Positions 44,464-56,039 of a DNA stretch of 64,000 nucleotides are shown piece by piece. The stretch comes from Diplosphaera chodatii (taxonomy: Eukaryota > Chlorophyta > Trebouxiophyceae > Prasiolales > Stichococcaceae), in NCBI GenBank assembly GCA_032358165.1, contig JAALGY010000041.1:3162001-3226000 (forward strand). The letters are read 5' to 3'. Within the stretch, counting starts at the first letter, position 1. Every line of letters begins with the position of its first letter. The translations under genes and the position numbers were made by a program. The notes below the pieces were generated by a model. That model saw only the letters and a program-made list of their open reading frames with translations. It was not told where the DNA came from and made no database searches.

Positions 44464-45634
44464 GGCGGCGACCTGCTGGCGCCCCTGATGTCACTGAGGT
44501 TTGGCAGACAGGGCACGCCCGCCGTGCAGCACTGATGCGGTCCCAGGAAGCTTGCAGCTGCCTCCGGCAGCCGCCGCTGCCGCTGCGGAGAGCCTCTGCC
44601 CGCCTGGCTCTCGATGGCTGTGTGGGATGCAGCTGCTGGAGCGGACTACTTCGGACGCCGTGGACTGCGCGCCTCGACCAGCACTTCACACGCCACAGCC
44701 AGCTTCATGATGCTCTACAGCTGCTGGCACATGCTGCTGCCGCTGCGTACTTGGCTACCGCCCGTGAGGCCTGCTCTGATCCTGCCCTTGCCAAGCCGCG
44801 GCTGCTGCAGCTGCTGCAACACCGCCGGCTGCAGCCGAGCCCACTGTCAAGGCCTTTACCTGCTGTCCGGGTCAGCGACACCGTCCCCTGGCCGTTTGCA
44901 CGATCGCTGGCAGGGTGCACGCAGAGCTTCGAACTTCTGTGAGCTCGGTGCCGGCCGCAGGTAGGAAGTTTGGCCAGTGCTTCGCAGGCTGTCGTGACGT
45001 GACGATGCTGCTAGCTCTGGGCAGCCCAGGCTTGCCAATGCGCAAGGCTGCCACCGCTGCACTTCCACCTCGGGGCACGGTCGTGTCCGACAGGAGGCAA
45101 CCACACAAGACCTCGCACTGATCTGCGGGACACCCTATGCGTGCACCTCGCACCTCGACCCAAACAAAAGTCACGTACAATGACACGCCGGGCCCCGCAT
45201 GTTACGCAGTGGGTGTGCTGCAGCCAGTGCAGTTTGTGTCTTGTTCAGGATGCTGGAATCCCACGTTGAGCTTCCGCTGCCAGCTCAGCGGACGCCAGAT
45301 CAGCAGATAGCGGTGCTGCGCAGCGTTTGACTGGATGAACTGCAGTCTGTTTGCTGCGTATACAACCTTTGTTGTGTTCAGATACTCCCTACAGAGTCTC
45401 GCGGCGTGTGACGCCCTGTGCTCAGCGCTTACTGGAGATGGCGGCTGCACGCTGTGATGCCAGGTGCAGAGGCTCATGCAGCACTGTCATGCGCACAGCG
45501 ACTGATGTATCGCACTGTATACATGCTAGTTACCTGTACCTGGCGTTTCCAGCGGCTCATCGCTTTGACGTCCTGCAGATGCTGCTGAAGATGCACCTGC
45601 CGCAGCGTGCTAGCATCTGCATGATCCAGCAGTC
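44464..45634. promoter_or_regulatory. Divergent region between LWD1 and the ATP-PRT gene
   Basis: About 1.2 kb that must contain both promoters. The first 500 bases also hold a possible plus-strand coding stretch, listed separately. No core promoter element could be fixed. Confidence 0.35.
44533..44942 (+). CDS. Possible hypothetical protein, open frame with helical composition
   Basis: From the ATG at 44533 the frame stays open for 136 codons. It reads like a helical protein in its middle: LRTPWTARLDQHFTRHSQLH, ALQLLAHAAAAAYLATAREA, then LAKPRLLQLLQHRRLQP. The Leu/Ala/His composition differs from neighbouring random frames. There is no recognised family, it lies within the promoter region of LWD1, and GC-rich DNA gives such frames by chance. 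It is a candidate only. Confidence 0.25.
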
Positions 45635-47933
45635 ATGCATGCAGCTTGCATGGAGGATCTGCGTGCCACATGCGGCAATCGCTTGGTGTCAACCTTCAGA
45701 TCATTCCTCACCTCATGTGACCGATGTGCTCAATGCAGACCCACCACAACTGGCACGCTGCGTGGGGTGCAGCCTGCGGTCTCGGCACAGCTGCGCCATC
45801 ACAGCCTGCCAGCAACGCTGCGGGCGGATCAGTCTGTGCGGTCCCAGCGGCCGCTATGTCGCTTGATATCTGCACAGGCATCGCCAGCGGTTGCAGCACC
45901 AGAGCGCTCAGCAGATACTGCTACACTTAGCCCCAGCAACTCAAACGGCTCATCCGGACAGCTGCTCCTGCGCTTCGGCTTTCCCAAGGGTAGCCTGCAG
46001 AACAGCACCCAGGATTTGTTTGCCCGGGCAGGTGGGGCTTTCTGTTGCATCTTGGCCTGAACCAGCCTGCATGCTACACAACATCCACCGGCCAACAGAT
46101 CGTGAGTGCTGATGAACACCTGCTGCAGGTTTCAAGGTAAAAATCAGCGAGCGGGGCTACTTCCCCTCCATCGACGACAGCGAGCTGTCGCTGGTGCTGT
46201 TTCGGAGCCAGGAGATCGGGTGCGTTTCTTGAAATGATACGCTGCTCGCCCCGTCCCCCTTCACTAGCAGGTTCTCAGCAGAAGGTGACACTACAGGTGG
46301 CATGTTCCCGGCAAAGTGGGTGAGACACTGATGCAGGCGTTATGTGGAGGATGGGGTGCTGGACTGCGGCATCTGCGGGCGCGATTGGATCGTGGAGACC
46401 GGTGCAGACGTCGTCGAGGTCTGCGAGCTGCAGTACAGCAAGGTAAGTACACGCACTAGTTTTGGTGAGCCATTCCATCCGTACCACTATCAAGTACTGC
46501 AACGTGATTTCGAAGAGCCGTCCGATGCTCGATGCTGCTGTGGATCAGTTCGCACCGGCGTGTGTGCACTGGCAGGCCACCTCCAACCCGGCGCGGTGGG
46601 TGCTGGCGGTACGGGAGGACTCGCCGGTACAGCGCGCAGAGGACCTGGCAGGCACCATCATCGCCAGCGAGCTCATGGAGACCACCAAGAAGTGAGGGAG
46701 GCCGGGCTCTTGGCTGCAGAACCTCTAACCCCTGTTCCGTGCTGCCCTGCACGCCGCCTGACCGTGCGTCCTGCGCCACTATTATTGTGCACTCGCTTGC
46801 TGGGGGCTCGGCCTATGGCGTGGTGTTAACTTTGTGCGCCTGCACGCAGATTCTTCCAGGACCGGAACATCGCCATCAGGAAGGTGGAGTTCAGCTATGG
46901 CGCCACAGAGGTGTGCAGGGCTCAACCTTGGACGATGTCGTGGTCCAGAGGCAGCAATGTGAGGACGTGGCCTGCTGTTCAGCCAGCCCTTACGAGGCTG
47001 TGGTCCTTCACTCGGCGACGTCTCGATGCTCCTGCAGGTGAAGGCCAGTCTGCCGGGCATCGGCGGCATTGTGGACATCACTGAGACCGGCTCCTCACTT
47101 GTCGCCAACAAGCTGCGGGTGAGCGCTGCTGTTTTGCAGGAACGGCGCAGGTGGCACCCATTTGCTGGGACATAGGTGTGTGAAGCAATCCTCAAGACAG
47201 GCAGTCAACCAGTGGTGAATTCGGCGCTCACCACTTTATATATAGATCGTGGACACCATCCTCAGCAGCACAACGCGGCTGGTGGCCAACAAGGCGGCCT
47301 GGGAAGACCCCCAGAAGCGGCGCAAGATTGAGGATGTGGCGCTGTTGCTCAAGGTCCGTTCCGGCATATGGTATCAGCTATTGGATCCATGTCCTGATTA
47401 CGCCGGCGCTGCAGGCCTGCCATAGTGCACTGTACGATGCGCCGGCTGCTGCGTGATTGCAGGCAGCCATCAACGGCAAGAGCAAGGTCGGCCTGAAGAT
47501 GAACATCCACAGCAGCAAGCTCGGCGAGGTGGGTGCACTCCCGTCACCGGGAGAGTATGTTGCCACGGCTAACCGTCCAACCGCACGTTGGAAGATATTC
47601 CGTCGGGCTGCTGACCTGTTCAGTGGCCCTGACGCTGCAGGTCACAGCGGCGCTCCCCTCGTCACAGGGCAAGCAGAGCCCCACCGTCAGCCCCCTCCTC
47701 GAGGAGGGCTACGTCGCGGTGGGTGCCATCCCTTCCAGCATGCTGGCGAACCAAGTCGACTGCAGCATGTTTTGTCGTGCATGACGTGTGGTATGCACTG
47801 CTGAGCCAAGAAAGCAACATGCACACAGGTTGAGATCGTGGTCGAGGAGGCTGCAGCGCGTCAGTTGATCCCCTTCTGCCGGCGACTGGGTGCAACGGGG
47901 ATCCTGACATACGACTTGCTCAGCGAGTGCTAA
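45635..47933 (+). CDS. HISN1: ATP phosphoribosyltransferase (histidine biosynthesis step 1)
   Basis: Multi-exon gene. The first exon ends with [20 protein letters not shown] (about 45963-46025). Then come [20 protein letters not shown] (46133), [20 protein letters not shown] (46341), [20 protein letters not shown] (46600-46655), [15 protein letters not shown] (46868), [20 protein letters not shown] (47047, the PRPP-binding signature of HisG), [15 protein letters not shown] (47250), [20 protein letters not shown] and the C-terminal regulatory-type domain ending [18 protein letters not shown]. It is the long HisG form with a C-terminal ACT-like domain, as in plants, where histidine feedback acts. 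The enzyme joins ATP and PRPP in the plastid. The 100 or so residues before the core are Arg/Ser/Ala-rich and fit a transit peptide. The start Met (45635) is a guess; an upstream exon is possible. Confidence 0.92.
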
Positions 47934-48177
47934 TCATTGGCAGGGTCAGAACCCTTGTCATCTTCCTAATATTGCACATAGGGCATCAGTTCACAGTATG
48001 TATAGCAGTTTAGAAATGTACAGTCCAGCAACTCCAGCACGCCATGGAAAGCAAGCTGCCTAAGAATAGCAACCGAGTGATGACTGGCAAGCGGCTCTCA
48101 GCAAGTGCAGTCAACAAGCAGCTCCGCAGGCTGAGGAGCCCAAGAACATTCCCTGGGTGGCGCTCTGTCGACACGCT

Positions 48178-49484
48178 TCAGCCCCAGGGCAGCAGGCCGC
48201 GTACAGCACCAACAACGGTGCCGATGGCCGGCGCCAGCACCACGTTCGGGACGCCGCTGACCCGCAGCGTCTCTCCTGCGAACTGCACCAAATGCAAGAG
48301 ACTGTGCAAACTCGCTATGCAGCTGGGTGCTCTGCACTCATTGCACTGAAGGTACGACTGCTTAGCATGTTCAGTGCCACTGCATGATTTTCAACAAGGT
48401 AGCAGCCTCTGAAGTCTGCAGCGTGTTTAGTACCCGCTTGATTGCGTAGGTGACGCCAGGCAGGATGCCTGTGCGCAGCACCGCCTGCCTGCCCACCCGC
48501 GCAAAGAAAGCATCTGCATGACATGAAAAGGGGTCAGTGAGGCTCTGTGAGAAACCCCAATATGGCGGCGCAACACATGCAGCTCCTGCCTCTGCTGGAG
48601 GCTCAAGCACTGCAAGCAGCCTGCCAAGCACTAGCCGACATGCGACCTGATGCGTTGCCGGGTTGCAAATCTGTCATGTAAGCTGGCCACACGCAGTCCG
48701 TGTAGCAGCATCCGCAAATGGGGGGACCAAAAACGGCACGACATACACCTGGGCCGCTCTTCACCAGGTCGTGCGCAAACAGGATAAACTGCTCCTCGTC
48801 CAGCATGCCGCCCGCGCCAAACACGTCCATCGCTTTCTGCACGTGCAACAGGTTTTCAGCTCGGCTTTATTATCCAGATGGGTACGGGCAGCCATGCGGC
48901 ACTGACGGACAGGTGGATGCTGCAGTGACGCAAGGTGCACACCCTGATGTCCCGGGAGCTGGGAGGATCCTGCCAGCCCGGCAGCCGCTTGTTGATCACG
49001 TTGTACAGCTGCACGAGGGATCAACAGTTGGCAGGCAATGGCCGGGTGTGCCATGCGCTTGTGAACGGGTGATTTGGTGTTTGACAACACTTGATATCAC
49101 AGCAGCAGTGACAGCCACGGAACGAAGCGTTTTTGCGCTGCAATGTACCCACCTGGAGGATGGCCACCTCAACCTGCAAGGAAGCAGTGTGCCTCAGACA
49201 GTATGCAGCAGCGTCGGCAGCACAGCCATTCGCACTGCGTGGCACATGCCACTGCCATGGGGGATGCTCGCACCTCCACCGCATCCAGGTGACCATTCTT
49301 ATCCGCGTCAACGCGCCGGAATGCACGGCGAGCGACCTGCGACCCAAACTTTCTGTGCATGACAACAGCGTGACATGATGCGAAGCGCTGCACTGCACCT
49401 TACTTGTTGTGGCTTTCATTAAGCCGCAGCACGCCGCCAGAGCAGGCATCGCACCCATTTAAAGAACCAGTTGAAGACGCCCAT
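48178..49484 (-). CDS. Small EF-hand protein with hydrophobic C terminus
   Basis: Multi-exon gene. Recognised blocks are MGVFNWFFKW (49484-49455), FGSQVARRAFRRVDADKNGH with LDAVE (49351-49280), VEVAILQ (about 49175-49155), LYNVINKRLPGWQDPPSSRD (49010-48950), KAMDVFGAGGMLDEEQFILF (48839-48780), DAFFARVGRQAVLRTGILPG (about 48515) and TLRVSGVPNVVLAPAIGTVV ending GLLPWG and a TGA (48180-48178). The first loop, DADKNGHLDAVE, is a perfect 12-residue EF-hand. The second, around FGAGGMLDEEQF, has lost its first Asp and is probably silent. The C-terminal Val/Ala/Gly/Leu run could be a membrane or amphipathic anchor. The N terminus is uncertain: a start at 49393 would also give an open frame into the EF-hand. 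I do not know the family name; a calcium-sensing role is inferred. Confidence 0.55.
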
Positions 49485-49921
49485 GCTGTCTGCAGCGCAT
49501 GCACACAGTGAGTTGCCTGTGCAGACACTCTTTCTTGATGCGCAACGCACCTGTATCACTGCACTCAGAAGTACCGGTGATCAGGCAGTCGATCAGGTAT
49601 CAGCGCAGACGAAAGCCATGAACATTCACATCGGCAGCATACAGGAACAACGAAGTCAGCAACAGTAAGTTGAGGCTGACGCATGTGTTTGCCCTTCATG
49701 CATCAGTTTGTCAGCAGCCACGCACATGCGCTACGAGGGGATCTTTGGGCGTGGGATCCTGCAGCGGTAAACAGGACCTCCCAGCTTCTGCTTACGACTG
49801 TTGGTAGGCCGTCACTGATGCAGTGTTCAACGTTTGCCTGCCAGTACAAGCTGATTTGTACTGCTGTCACCACTCCTTTCGCCGAAATATTTGGGCCTAA
49901 GAATATCCTGAGGGTGCCTGC
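49485..49921. other. Intergenic region upstream of the EF-hand gene
   Basis: Between the start of the EF-hand gene and the stop of TRDMT1, both minus strand. It must carry the TRDMT1 3' UTR and the EF-hand promoter. No feature was recognised. Confidence 0.4.
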
Positions 49922-52669
49922 TCAGAGTTGATGGAGTTTGGCTAGTGGGAATGCAGCAAGCTCAGTGTCGCCACCACGTGCCCCTGTAGCTGGTGCTGCC
50001 TCATGGCTAAGCAGATACCGCAGCAGCGCAGCCACGACATCCACGCTGAGGCTGTTGCCCATGAGACCATACCGCTGCTTTAGCGTCAGGTGCGGTGGAA
50101 ACCTGTGCAAGAAACATATGTGCTCAGGGTTGACCGTCTAGACAATAGCAGACAGCAGACAGCAAACAACAGCTGGTTGGATCGTAGTGCCGTACACATT
50201 GACCATTTGGCAGGGGCAACTTAGGCTTCCAAGAGCAGATGCACCTGAAGCTGGTGGGGAAGCCGTGCAGCGCAGCAATCTCAGCTGGTGTGAAGTACCG
50301 CAGGCGCAGCGCCCGCATCGCCTCAAGCAGCGGCGCAGGCGTCGGCACCAGCGGCTCGCCAGCCTGCAGAGTTCATGCCCAGCTTGAGGACCTCCCCATC
50401 AGGGGTAGATCGTTCCACAGCTGGCAGAAATTCTGTAGAGCTACTTGGGACCATTGCCTGGCCTCCTTGGAGAGTTCGCAGGGTGCACTTTACAAACTTG
50501 GCCATGTCCAAATTGCAAGCACCTCATGACAACACAGCTTGCCTTGAGGCCCAGTGCGGCTGCAGCCTCTGTCGCCGCAGCAACTTGCGCGTACTCGCCC
50601 ATGGGCTCGCCAGGCCGCAGAGCAGCCCCACCCTGCGCTGAGCCAGCTGCTGCAGTCCCACCCCCGGGCTGTGCTGTGTTCTCCGGCAGCTCCGCTGCAG
50701 TGCTACCGGCGGCGGCATGATACTGTGGGAACGCCGCTGCCAGCTTCGGCAGCAGGTGCAGGTTTGCTGTCGCCAGCACTGAGCCTGAGCCCTGCTGTCC
50801 ACCAGGGCACATGCATGAACACGGGTCACTTGCATCTGCAGTGACAAGCTCGGGGCCCAGGGTCATGGCGAGGTCATGACCGAAACCTCGCACGCAGCAG
50901 GCGTCACCTTGCTGTAGCTGCCGTAGGACTTCGTGAAGCAGTTGACGACTGTAGATTGTGGGGACACGATGTCCAGCACAATGCCTCGTGCCGCAAGCTC
51001 GGCATCTGGAAACCGATATGGGGCCCAGGGGTCCATGTCCCGCTGTTCGGGCTCTGGCAGTTGCTGCTGTGGTGGTATGCTGAACGTGGGCTCGTCTGAG
51101 CCATGCTTCAGCTTAGCGTTGTGCTGCTCAGAGTGCGTCTGCATGTGCAGCGCAGCATGTACTGCTGCTGACATCGCTGCAGATCCTGCTGATGGCACGC
51201 CATTGCCGCTGTCGTGGCCTGTTTTGCAGCCTGATGACTGTGCTGCATCACAACATGCTCCGGCATCGAACCCAGCTGCTCCGATGCTGCCAGGGCTGTG
51301 ACGACGTCCATTTTGAACCCCCGCAGTAGGAATGCTGGCTGCCTGACGCGCCTGTTCTGCGCGGTTGATTACGCCGGCAAAGGCCGCAGGCGGCACACCC
51401 TCGGCTGTTGGGTCTTCCACTAGGTAATGCTGCACAAGCGTGCTACGTGGTGGACTGCTGCTACTCACATCGGTGTCGCCGCACTGACCACTTGCCGGCT
51501 GATCATCAACTGTGTTGGGTGGTGGTCTGCTGCAGGGCTGTTGTGACGCTTGCGCGCCGCCATGCTGGGCTGTATGGTGGACTGGCTGCGCTGGCTGCTG
51601 CTGGCGCAGCAGCTGTGCAGGTGGTTGCACGAATGGCACCCCTGGCTGGCTCGGCAGGGGGAACGCGCCGCTTCCATCATCGGCAAGCTGCGCAGTCAAT
51701 CATACAACCATACAGGGATCTCAAGGAGGGGTGGCGTTCCCGTCTCGAAAAGCATGGAACACTGGCGCAGGCTATCAAGAGACTACTGCAGCTGCTGCAG
51801 CAGAGGCGGCCATGCTTGAGCAGCGTGCCACGCCGAGGCACCTTGCGGGCGAGGCAAAAGTAGCGCGGCCTGGAGTAGGGGACCCCCAGCTGCGTCGGAC
51901 TCAGGTGGAACTCCTGCACCGCATAACCCTGCTGAGCCAGGAACTCCCGCAACTGCTGTGCAGTCGCCGACTCCTCGAACCCCACCACGTTCTCCACCAG
52001 CAGGTACGTCGGCGGCGACTGCAGCAGCATGGCGTGGAAGCCGCCTCAGCCCATAGAGGTTCTTATTGCTCCCATGCACTTGAAGGCAACTGGATGCCAG
52101 ATGGCAATGACATTGGACTTGCATTTGCAGAGGATGAGTACACCCCCTGACAAACTGATTGCTGTTTTTTAAAAGGGGTGCAAGTGGTGAAGACACGGCC
52201 GACCTTCAGTGTAGGCAGGCGATGCAGCAGCGCCATGAAGCTCCCAGCACGGCCGTCGTCTGCACCCCTCCGGTGTCCACGCCGTGTGTACGGCTGGCAC
52301 GGCGGCGCCAGCAGCCACAGATCAACGGTGGGGTCGTCAAGCAACCTCTGCGGAACAGCCTCGACATTTCCCTGCGCACATGGACACGAGCGACAGCGTC
52401 AATTGCAGATGGTTGCCAGGGCGGCCAGGTGCAGCTTCAAGCAAGCATGTCATTCATCCTGCGCAGTCTATCGGGCGTGACACCTGCCAGGAACGCTTGC
52501 CGAATACGAACTCGTAAGCGTCGTTGGCAGCAGGGCTGATGTCGTATGCACGAAGGATGGCGGCGCCTGGACATGCCGCCATTAAGGCACAGTGCATGCC
52601 ACCAACGCCACTGTAGAACTCCAAGCATCTGAGCGGCGGCAAGCTACCGGCTTGAGCCTTTTGCTGCAT
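49922..52669 (-). CDS. TRDMT1: tRNA(Asp) cytosine-5 methyltransferase TRDMT1/DNMT2
   Basis: Read right to left from [20 protein letters not shown] (52669). Motif I is [19 protein letters not shown]. Motif IV with the catalytic Cys is [13 protein letters not shown] (about 52320-52280). Motif VI is [10 protein letters not shown] (about 52000). Motif VIII is [20 protein letters not shown]. The DNMT2-specific CFT tripeptide lies in [14 protein letters not shown] (50950-50910). The C terminus, [40 protein letters not shown] and [10 protein letters not shown], closes the fold (motifs IX-X). DNMT2 methylates C38 of tRNA-Asp. Two low-complexity insertions lengthen the protein: about 230 residues before the CFT motif (51690-51000) and about 70 before LRLRYFTP (50800-50550), so it is roughly 200 residues longer than the usual size of about 390. 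The core motifs are intact, so it is probably active. Confidence 0.9.
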
Positions 52670-53139
52670 CTCAAGGTTGCCGCTGACTATGCTGCCGCTG
52701 ACTATGCTGCGGTGCACGGCAAACAACTCACATGTCTTGGACAACAGACGATCGCCAGAACAAGCACACCGCCACACCTCACATTCGCGTGCTACCAGCA
52801 GACCTTTGTGCAGGGTTCCACGGTGTAAACGGCGACATGGATGAACCAAGTGGCATGCATGTTTGCTTGGTGCCGTACGGCTGCAGGACGCTGATATTCG
52901 TCCGGGCACCTTCTTCAGTGTTGCATTGCTTCGCACGTTCGCAGCGTCATAAACAGTGAGGAACGTTCGCACGCCGTTGACACACACATGAGTGAGGTTG
53001 GCACTGGATTGCCGTGCTGTTGACCTAGAAACACATACAGGCATGAAGGGATTGCAAGGTTGACACATTTTGAGCGGCACAACGTCAGGCCGACCGGCTG
53101 AGCCCTGCACACTGTGGTACTGCATATCAAACTCTCATA
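52670..53139. promoter_or_regulatory. Divergent upstream region of TRDMT1 and calredoxin
   Basis: It lies between the two proposed start codons. An exact tandem 15-base duplication (CCGCTGACTATGCTG, 52680-52694 and 52695-52709) sits just upstream of the TRDMT1 start. The calredoxin start may lie further right than drawn. Confidence 0.4.
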
Positions 53140-56039
53140 ATGGACGGTATACAATGTCAAACATGGCACCGCTTGCGAGCTCATGCAGCGGCGGGAGCCA
53201 CATGCAGCAAACCTAGGAGCAGATGCCAGCCTTTCAGCGGAGGTGCCACGGCGCCTTGCAGTCAAATGAGCCAGACAAGGACGAGCTGTGGGCAGCACTG
53301 GCGGGTGACCGAGCAAGCGGTCCTGCGGCGCTCCCGCCGTCGAAGGCATTGCACAGCAGCAGCGGCGGCAACGCAGGAGGTGATGCAGCAAGCTGCCGAG
53401 TGGACAGCCACGCGGACGCTGGATGAGGACCAGCTGGAGAAGCTTGCCGAGCAGTTTGACAGATTCGACGTCGACCAGTGCGTTCCAATGCCGTTCTGTC
53501 CGCCACTATTCGTTCCACGTCTTCTTCATGCCATCAAGCAACGCACGCAACACAATGTGGCCGAAAGGCTGCTTTTCTAAATCTAACACGACAGTCAGCG
53601 AGCCAAGCCACTAGCTCAGGCAGCCGATGACGAGTGCCTTTCGCATGTCAGGAACGGCGTCATTGACAAGAGCGAGCTCCGGAATTTGCTCGAGGCGGTC
53701 AGCAGCAGCAGCGAGACGACCACTGGCCAGGGGTGAGATGTATTTTGGAGCCTCTGTCTGTCAGCATCCGTTGCAGGCGCCACAAGTGCCCACTGTCAGG
53801 CCTGCTTCCAGGTGGGTGGTGGACTCCATCGTCGAGTCGGTCATGGAGTCCTTTGACACCGATGGTGATGACACCATGGACTTCAAGGACTTCACCAAGC
53901 TGGTGCGGTCATGCAGGAAACCCTTTTGCTGATGCAGAATTCCCTTTTGCTGATGCCGGTGCTCCATGCCACACGTGCACAGGATCACGCACTGATGCAA
54001 CTTCACTAGCTATTGGCATGACGCTGAATGTTGGAGTGCCACGACCTGCAGATGCAGGACAGCATGCTACTGGACGGCAAATTGCAGGAGTACCAGCGGG
54101 CTTTCCAGGCGGTGGACACCTCGGGCAACGGAACCTTAGGTATGCCAATGCAGCACAGAATGAACATTGACATCCAAGCGTGTAGCGTGTGACGTATTAC
54201 ACTTGTGCACACGACGCTGCTGCCATGCTCAGCCAGGTCTTGCTGCACGCAGGCGCGACGGAAGTCAAGCGGTTGTTCGAGGATCTGGGCCATCCGCTCA
54301 CCGACCAGAAGCTGTTCGATGTCATGGAGCGCTTTGATGCGGCCGGCACGGTGCGGCTTCTGTGGCACTCGGGGGCACATCACAAAGCTGCGTGACTCTG
54401 CTGGCCTGGCGCACTCTGCACACTCACATCGCCGGCCTGCGGCATGTCCAGACGGATGCTTTGGACACCCGCAGCTCGTGAGCCAGACACAGCCTCGCCG
54501 CTGCATCTTGAGCAAACATCACGGTGATGTCGCCGCAGGGCCAGCTGGGCTTCAACGACTTTCTGGACCTGTTCCGCACGGACCTGCTGGAGGCGAACGA
54601 GGTGCTGGACTACATCCGGCTGCGCGCCAGCGACGCGACCGTGCCCAGCGCCCGGGAGCCCTCCCTCATCGAGGTGAGGAAGTCATGGTGCAGTGACCCA
54701 GCAGCTGTTTGGTGCAGGCGGGTGCTGCTGCAGCTGCTGGCCCCGATGCACGCACCCTCGTCGGAGGTGCATCACCGGCACCTGCGTGCTGAGGCACGCT
54801 CAGCACCCATGACAAGTATTTGCAGAGTGTTAGATCGCGCCCACGCGCTGTGAGCCGATGCTGAGATCCAGTGTGCGCTTCCGCAGTGGGTGCCCGGGGA
54901 GGTGATGCTGATCTTCAGCGGCGAGGAGTTCAAGGCGCTGTCGTCCTCCCACCCGCAGCGGGTCGTCGTCCTGGAGGCGTCCTTCACCTGGTGCCGCCCC
55001 TGCAAGGGCTTCCAGAAGTCGTACGAGGTGCGTTGGGCAGGATACATGAGCGGCCTGTTTTCAAGCTGCTGGAGATCAGACTAGGCTGAGGGTGCCAGCG
55101 TTCAGGCCATGCCGCTGGTGTATGTCGCTTGCAAGCCGATCGTGTGGGCAAGTGCGGCAGCGTTGCAGACCATCTGAGATTGCTGCCCCAACGACGAATC
55201 CCAATCCGTCTGTTGCTGCAAACCACCACTCAAATCGGTGGTAAGTCATCGAGGAGTGATTCCACAACCTTGATGTTTCACGCCTGCAGAAGTTTGCAGA
55301 GCATTACCCAGAGACCATCTTCCTGAAACTGTATGGCAACTCAAATGCCAACACAAAGGTTCGTGTTGACGAAGGAGATGTACTGTATGCCCGTGCTATG
55401 CTCCTGCCTCACTGTTCAGTACGCCCACCCCACTGCTGCTGTGAGTGGTGGACTGGTTGATGCACCTGCTTTCTGCTGCAGGCCATTTTCCAGCGGCTGC
55501 AGGTACCAATGACACCACACTTCACCTTCTGGCGGGAAGGTGGGAATTCGCGTTCCCCTCATCCAGAGCTGCACAGTGTTTCTGCTTGCTGCGCCGCAGT
55601 GATTGCATGCCTGCTGGCATGTGGTCAGATGCATTGAGTTGCTGGTGCTGCTCAAGACTGTGAGGTAGTGCTGCCAAATTAGCACCCAATGGCACTTGGT
55701 GACCGCTGCCCTGCATTGTTCTGTCAGGTGCGATGCTGGGGCAGCACAGCGGCGCCAATAAGGGCAAGATGCTGCAGTCGTTGCAAAAGTACCTTCAGGT
55801 AATGCCTGAGCTATTTGTAGCCGTCATGTGCTGGATGAGGTGAACACCGTGCAGGGGAAAGGACCAGCTGCAGTTCTGTACAAACATGCTGTGGTGTTGC
55901 CGCAAGCACCCTCTGACAGCTGTCCGTGTAAGATGCCTGCATGCCATCCGTGCAGGACTGGGACAACCCCATCGCTGGCGCCAACAAGTTCAAGCAGCAG
56001 GTGTGGTCCGCCAAGCTGCTGGGGAGCGGGGCGGCCTGA
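53140..56039 (+). CDS. CRX: Calredoxin: four EF-hands plus thioredoxin domain
   Basis: Multi-exon gene. A basic Ser/Arg/Ala-rich N terminus fits a chloroplast transit peptide. EF1 is split by an intron, FDRFDVDQ joined to NGVIDKSELRNLLEAV (53447-53485 and 53652 onward). EF2 is FDTDGDDTMDFKDFTKLV (53853-53906). EF3 is AVDTSGNGTLG plus ATEVKRLFEDLG (about 54104-54290). EF4 is FDAAGT plus GQLGFNDFLDLF (54333-54348, 54540-54575) and lacks the acidic residue at loop position 3. The thioredoxin part follows: WVPGEVMLIFSGEEFKAL, VLEASFTWCRPCKGFQ (exon 54887-55027), KFAEHYPETIFLKLYGNSN, LQVPMTPHFTFWREG with the cis-Pro region, and AGANKFKQQVWSAK near the end. This is the domain order of calredoxin, known from Chlamydomonas as a calcium-dependent thioredoxin that reduces a chloroplast peroxiredoxin. 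The active site reads WCRPC rather than the classic WCGPC. The exact start is uncertain. Confidence 0.88.
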
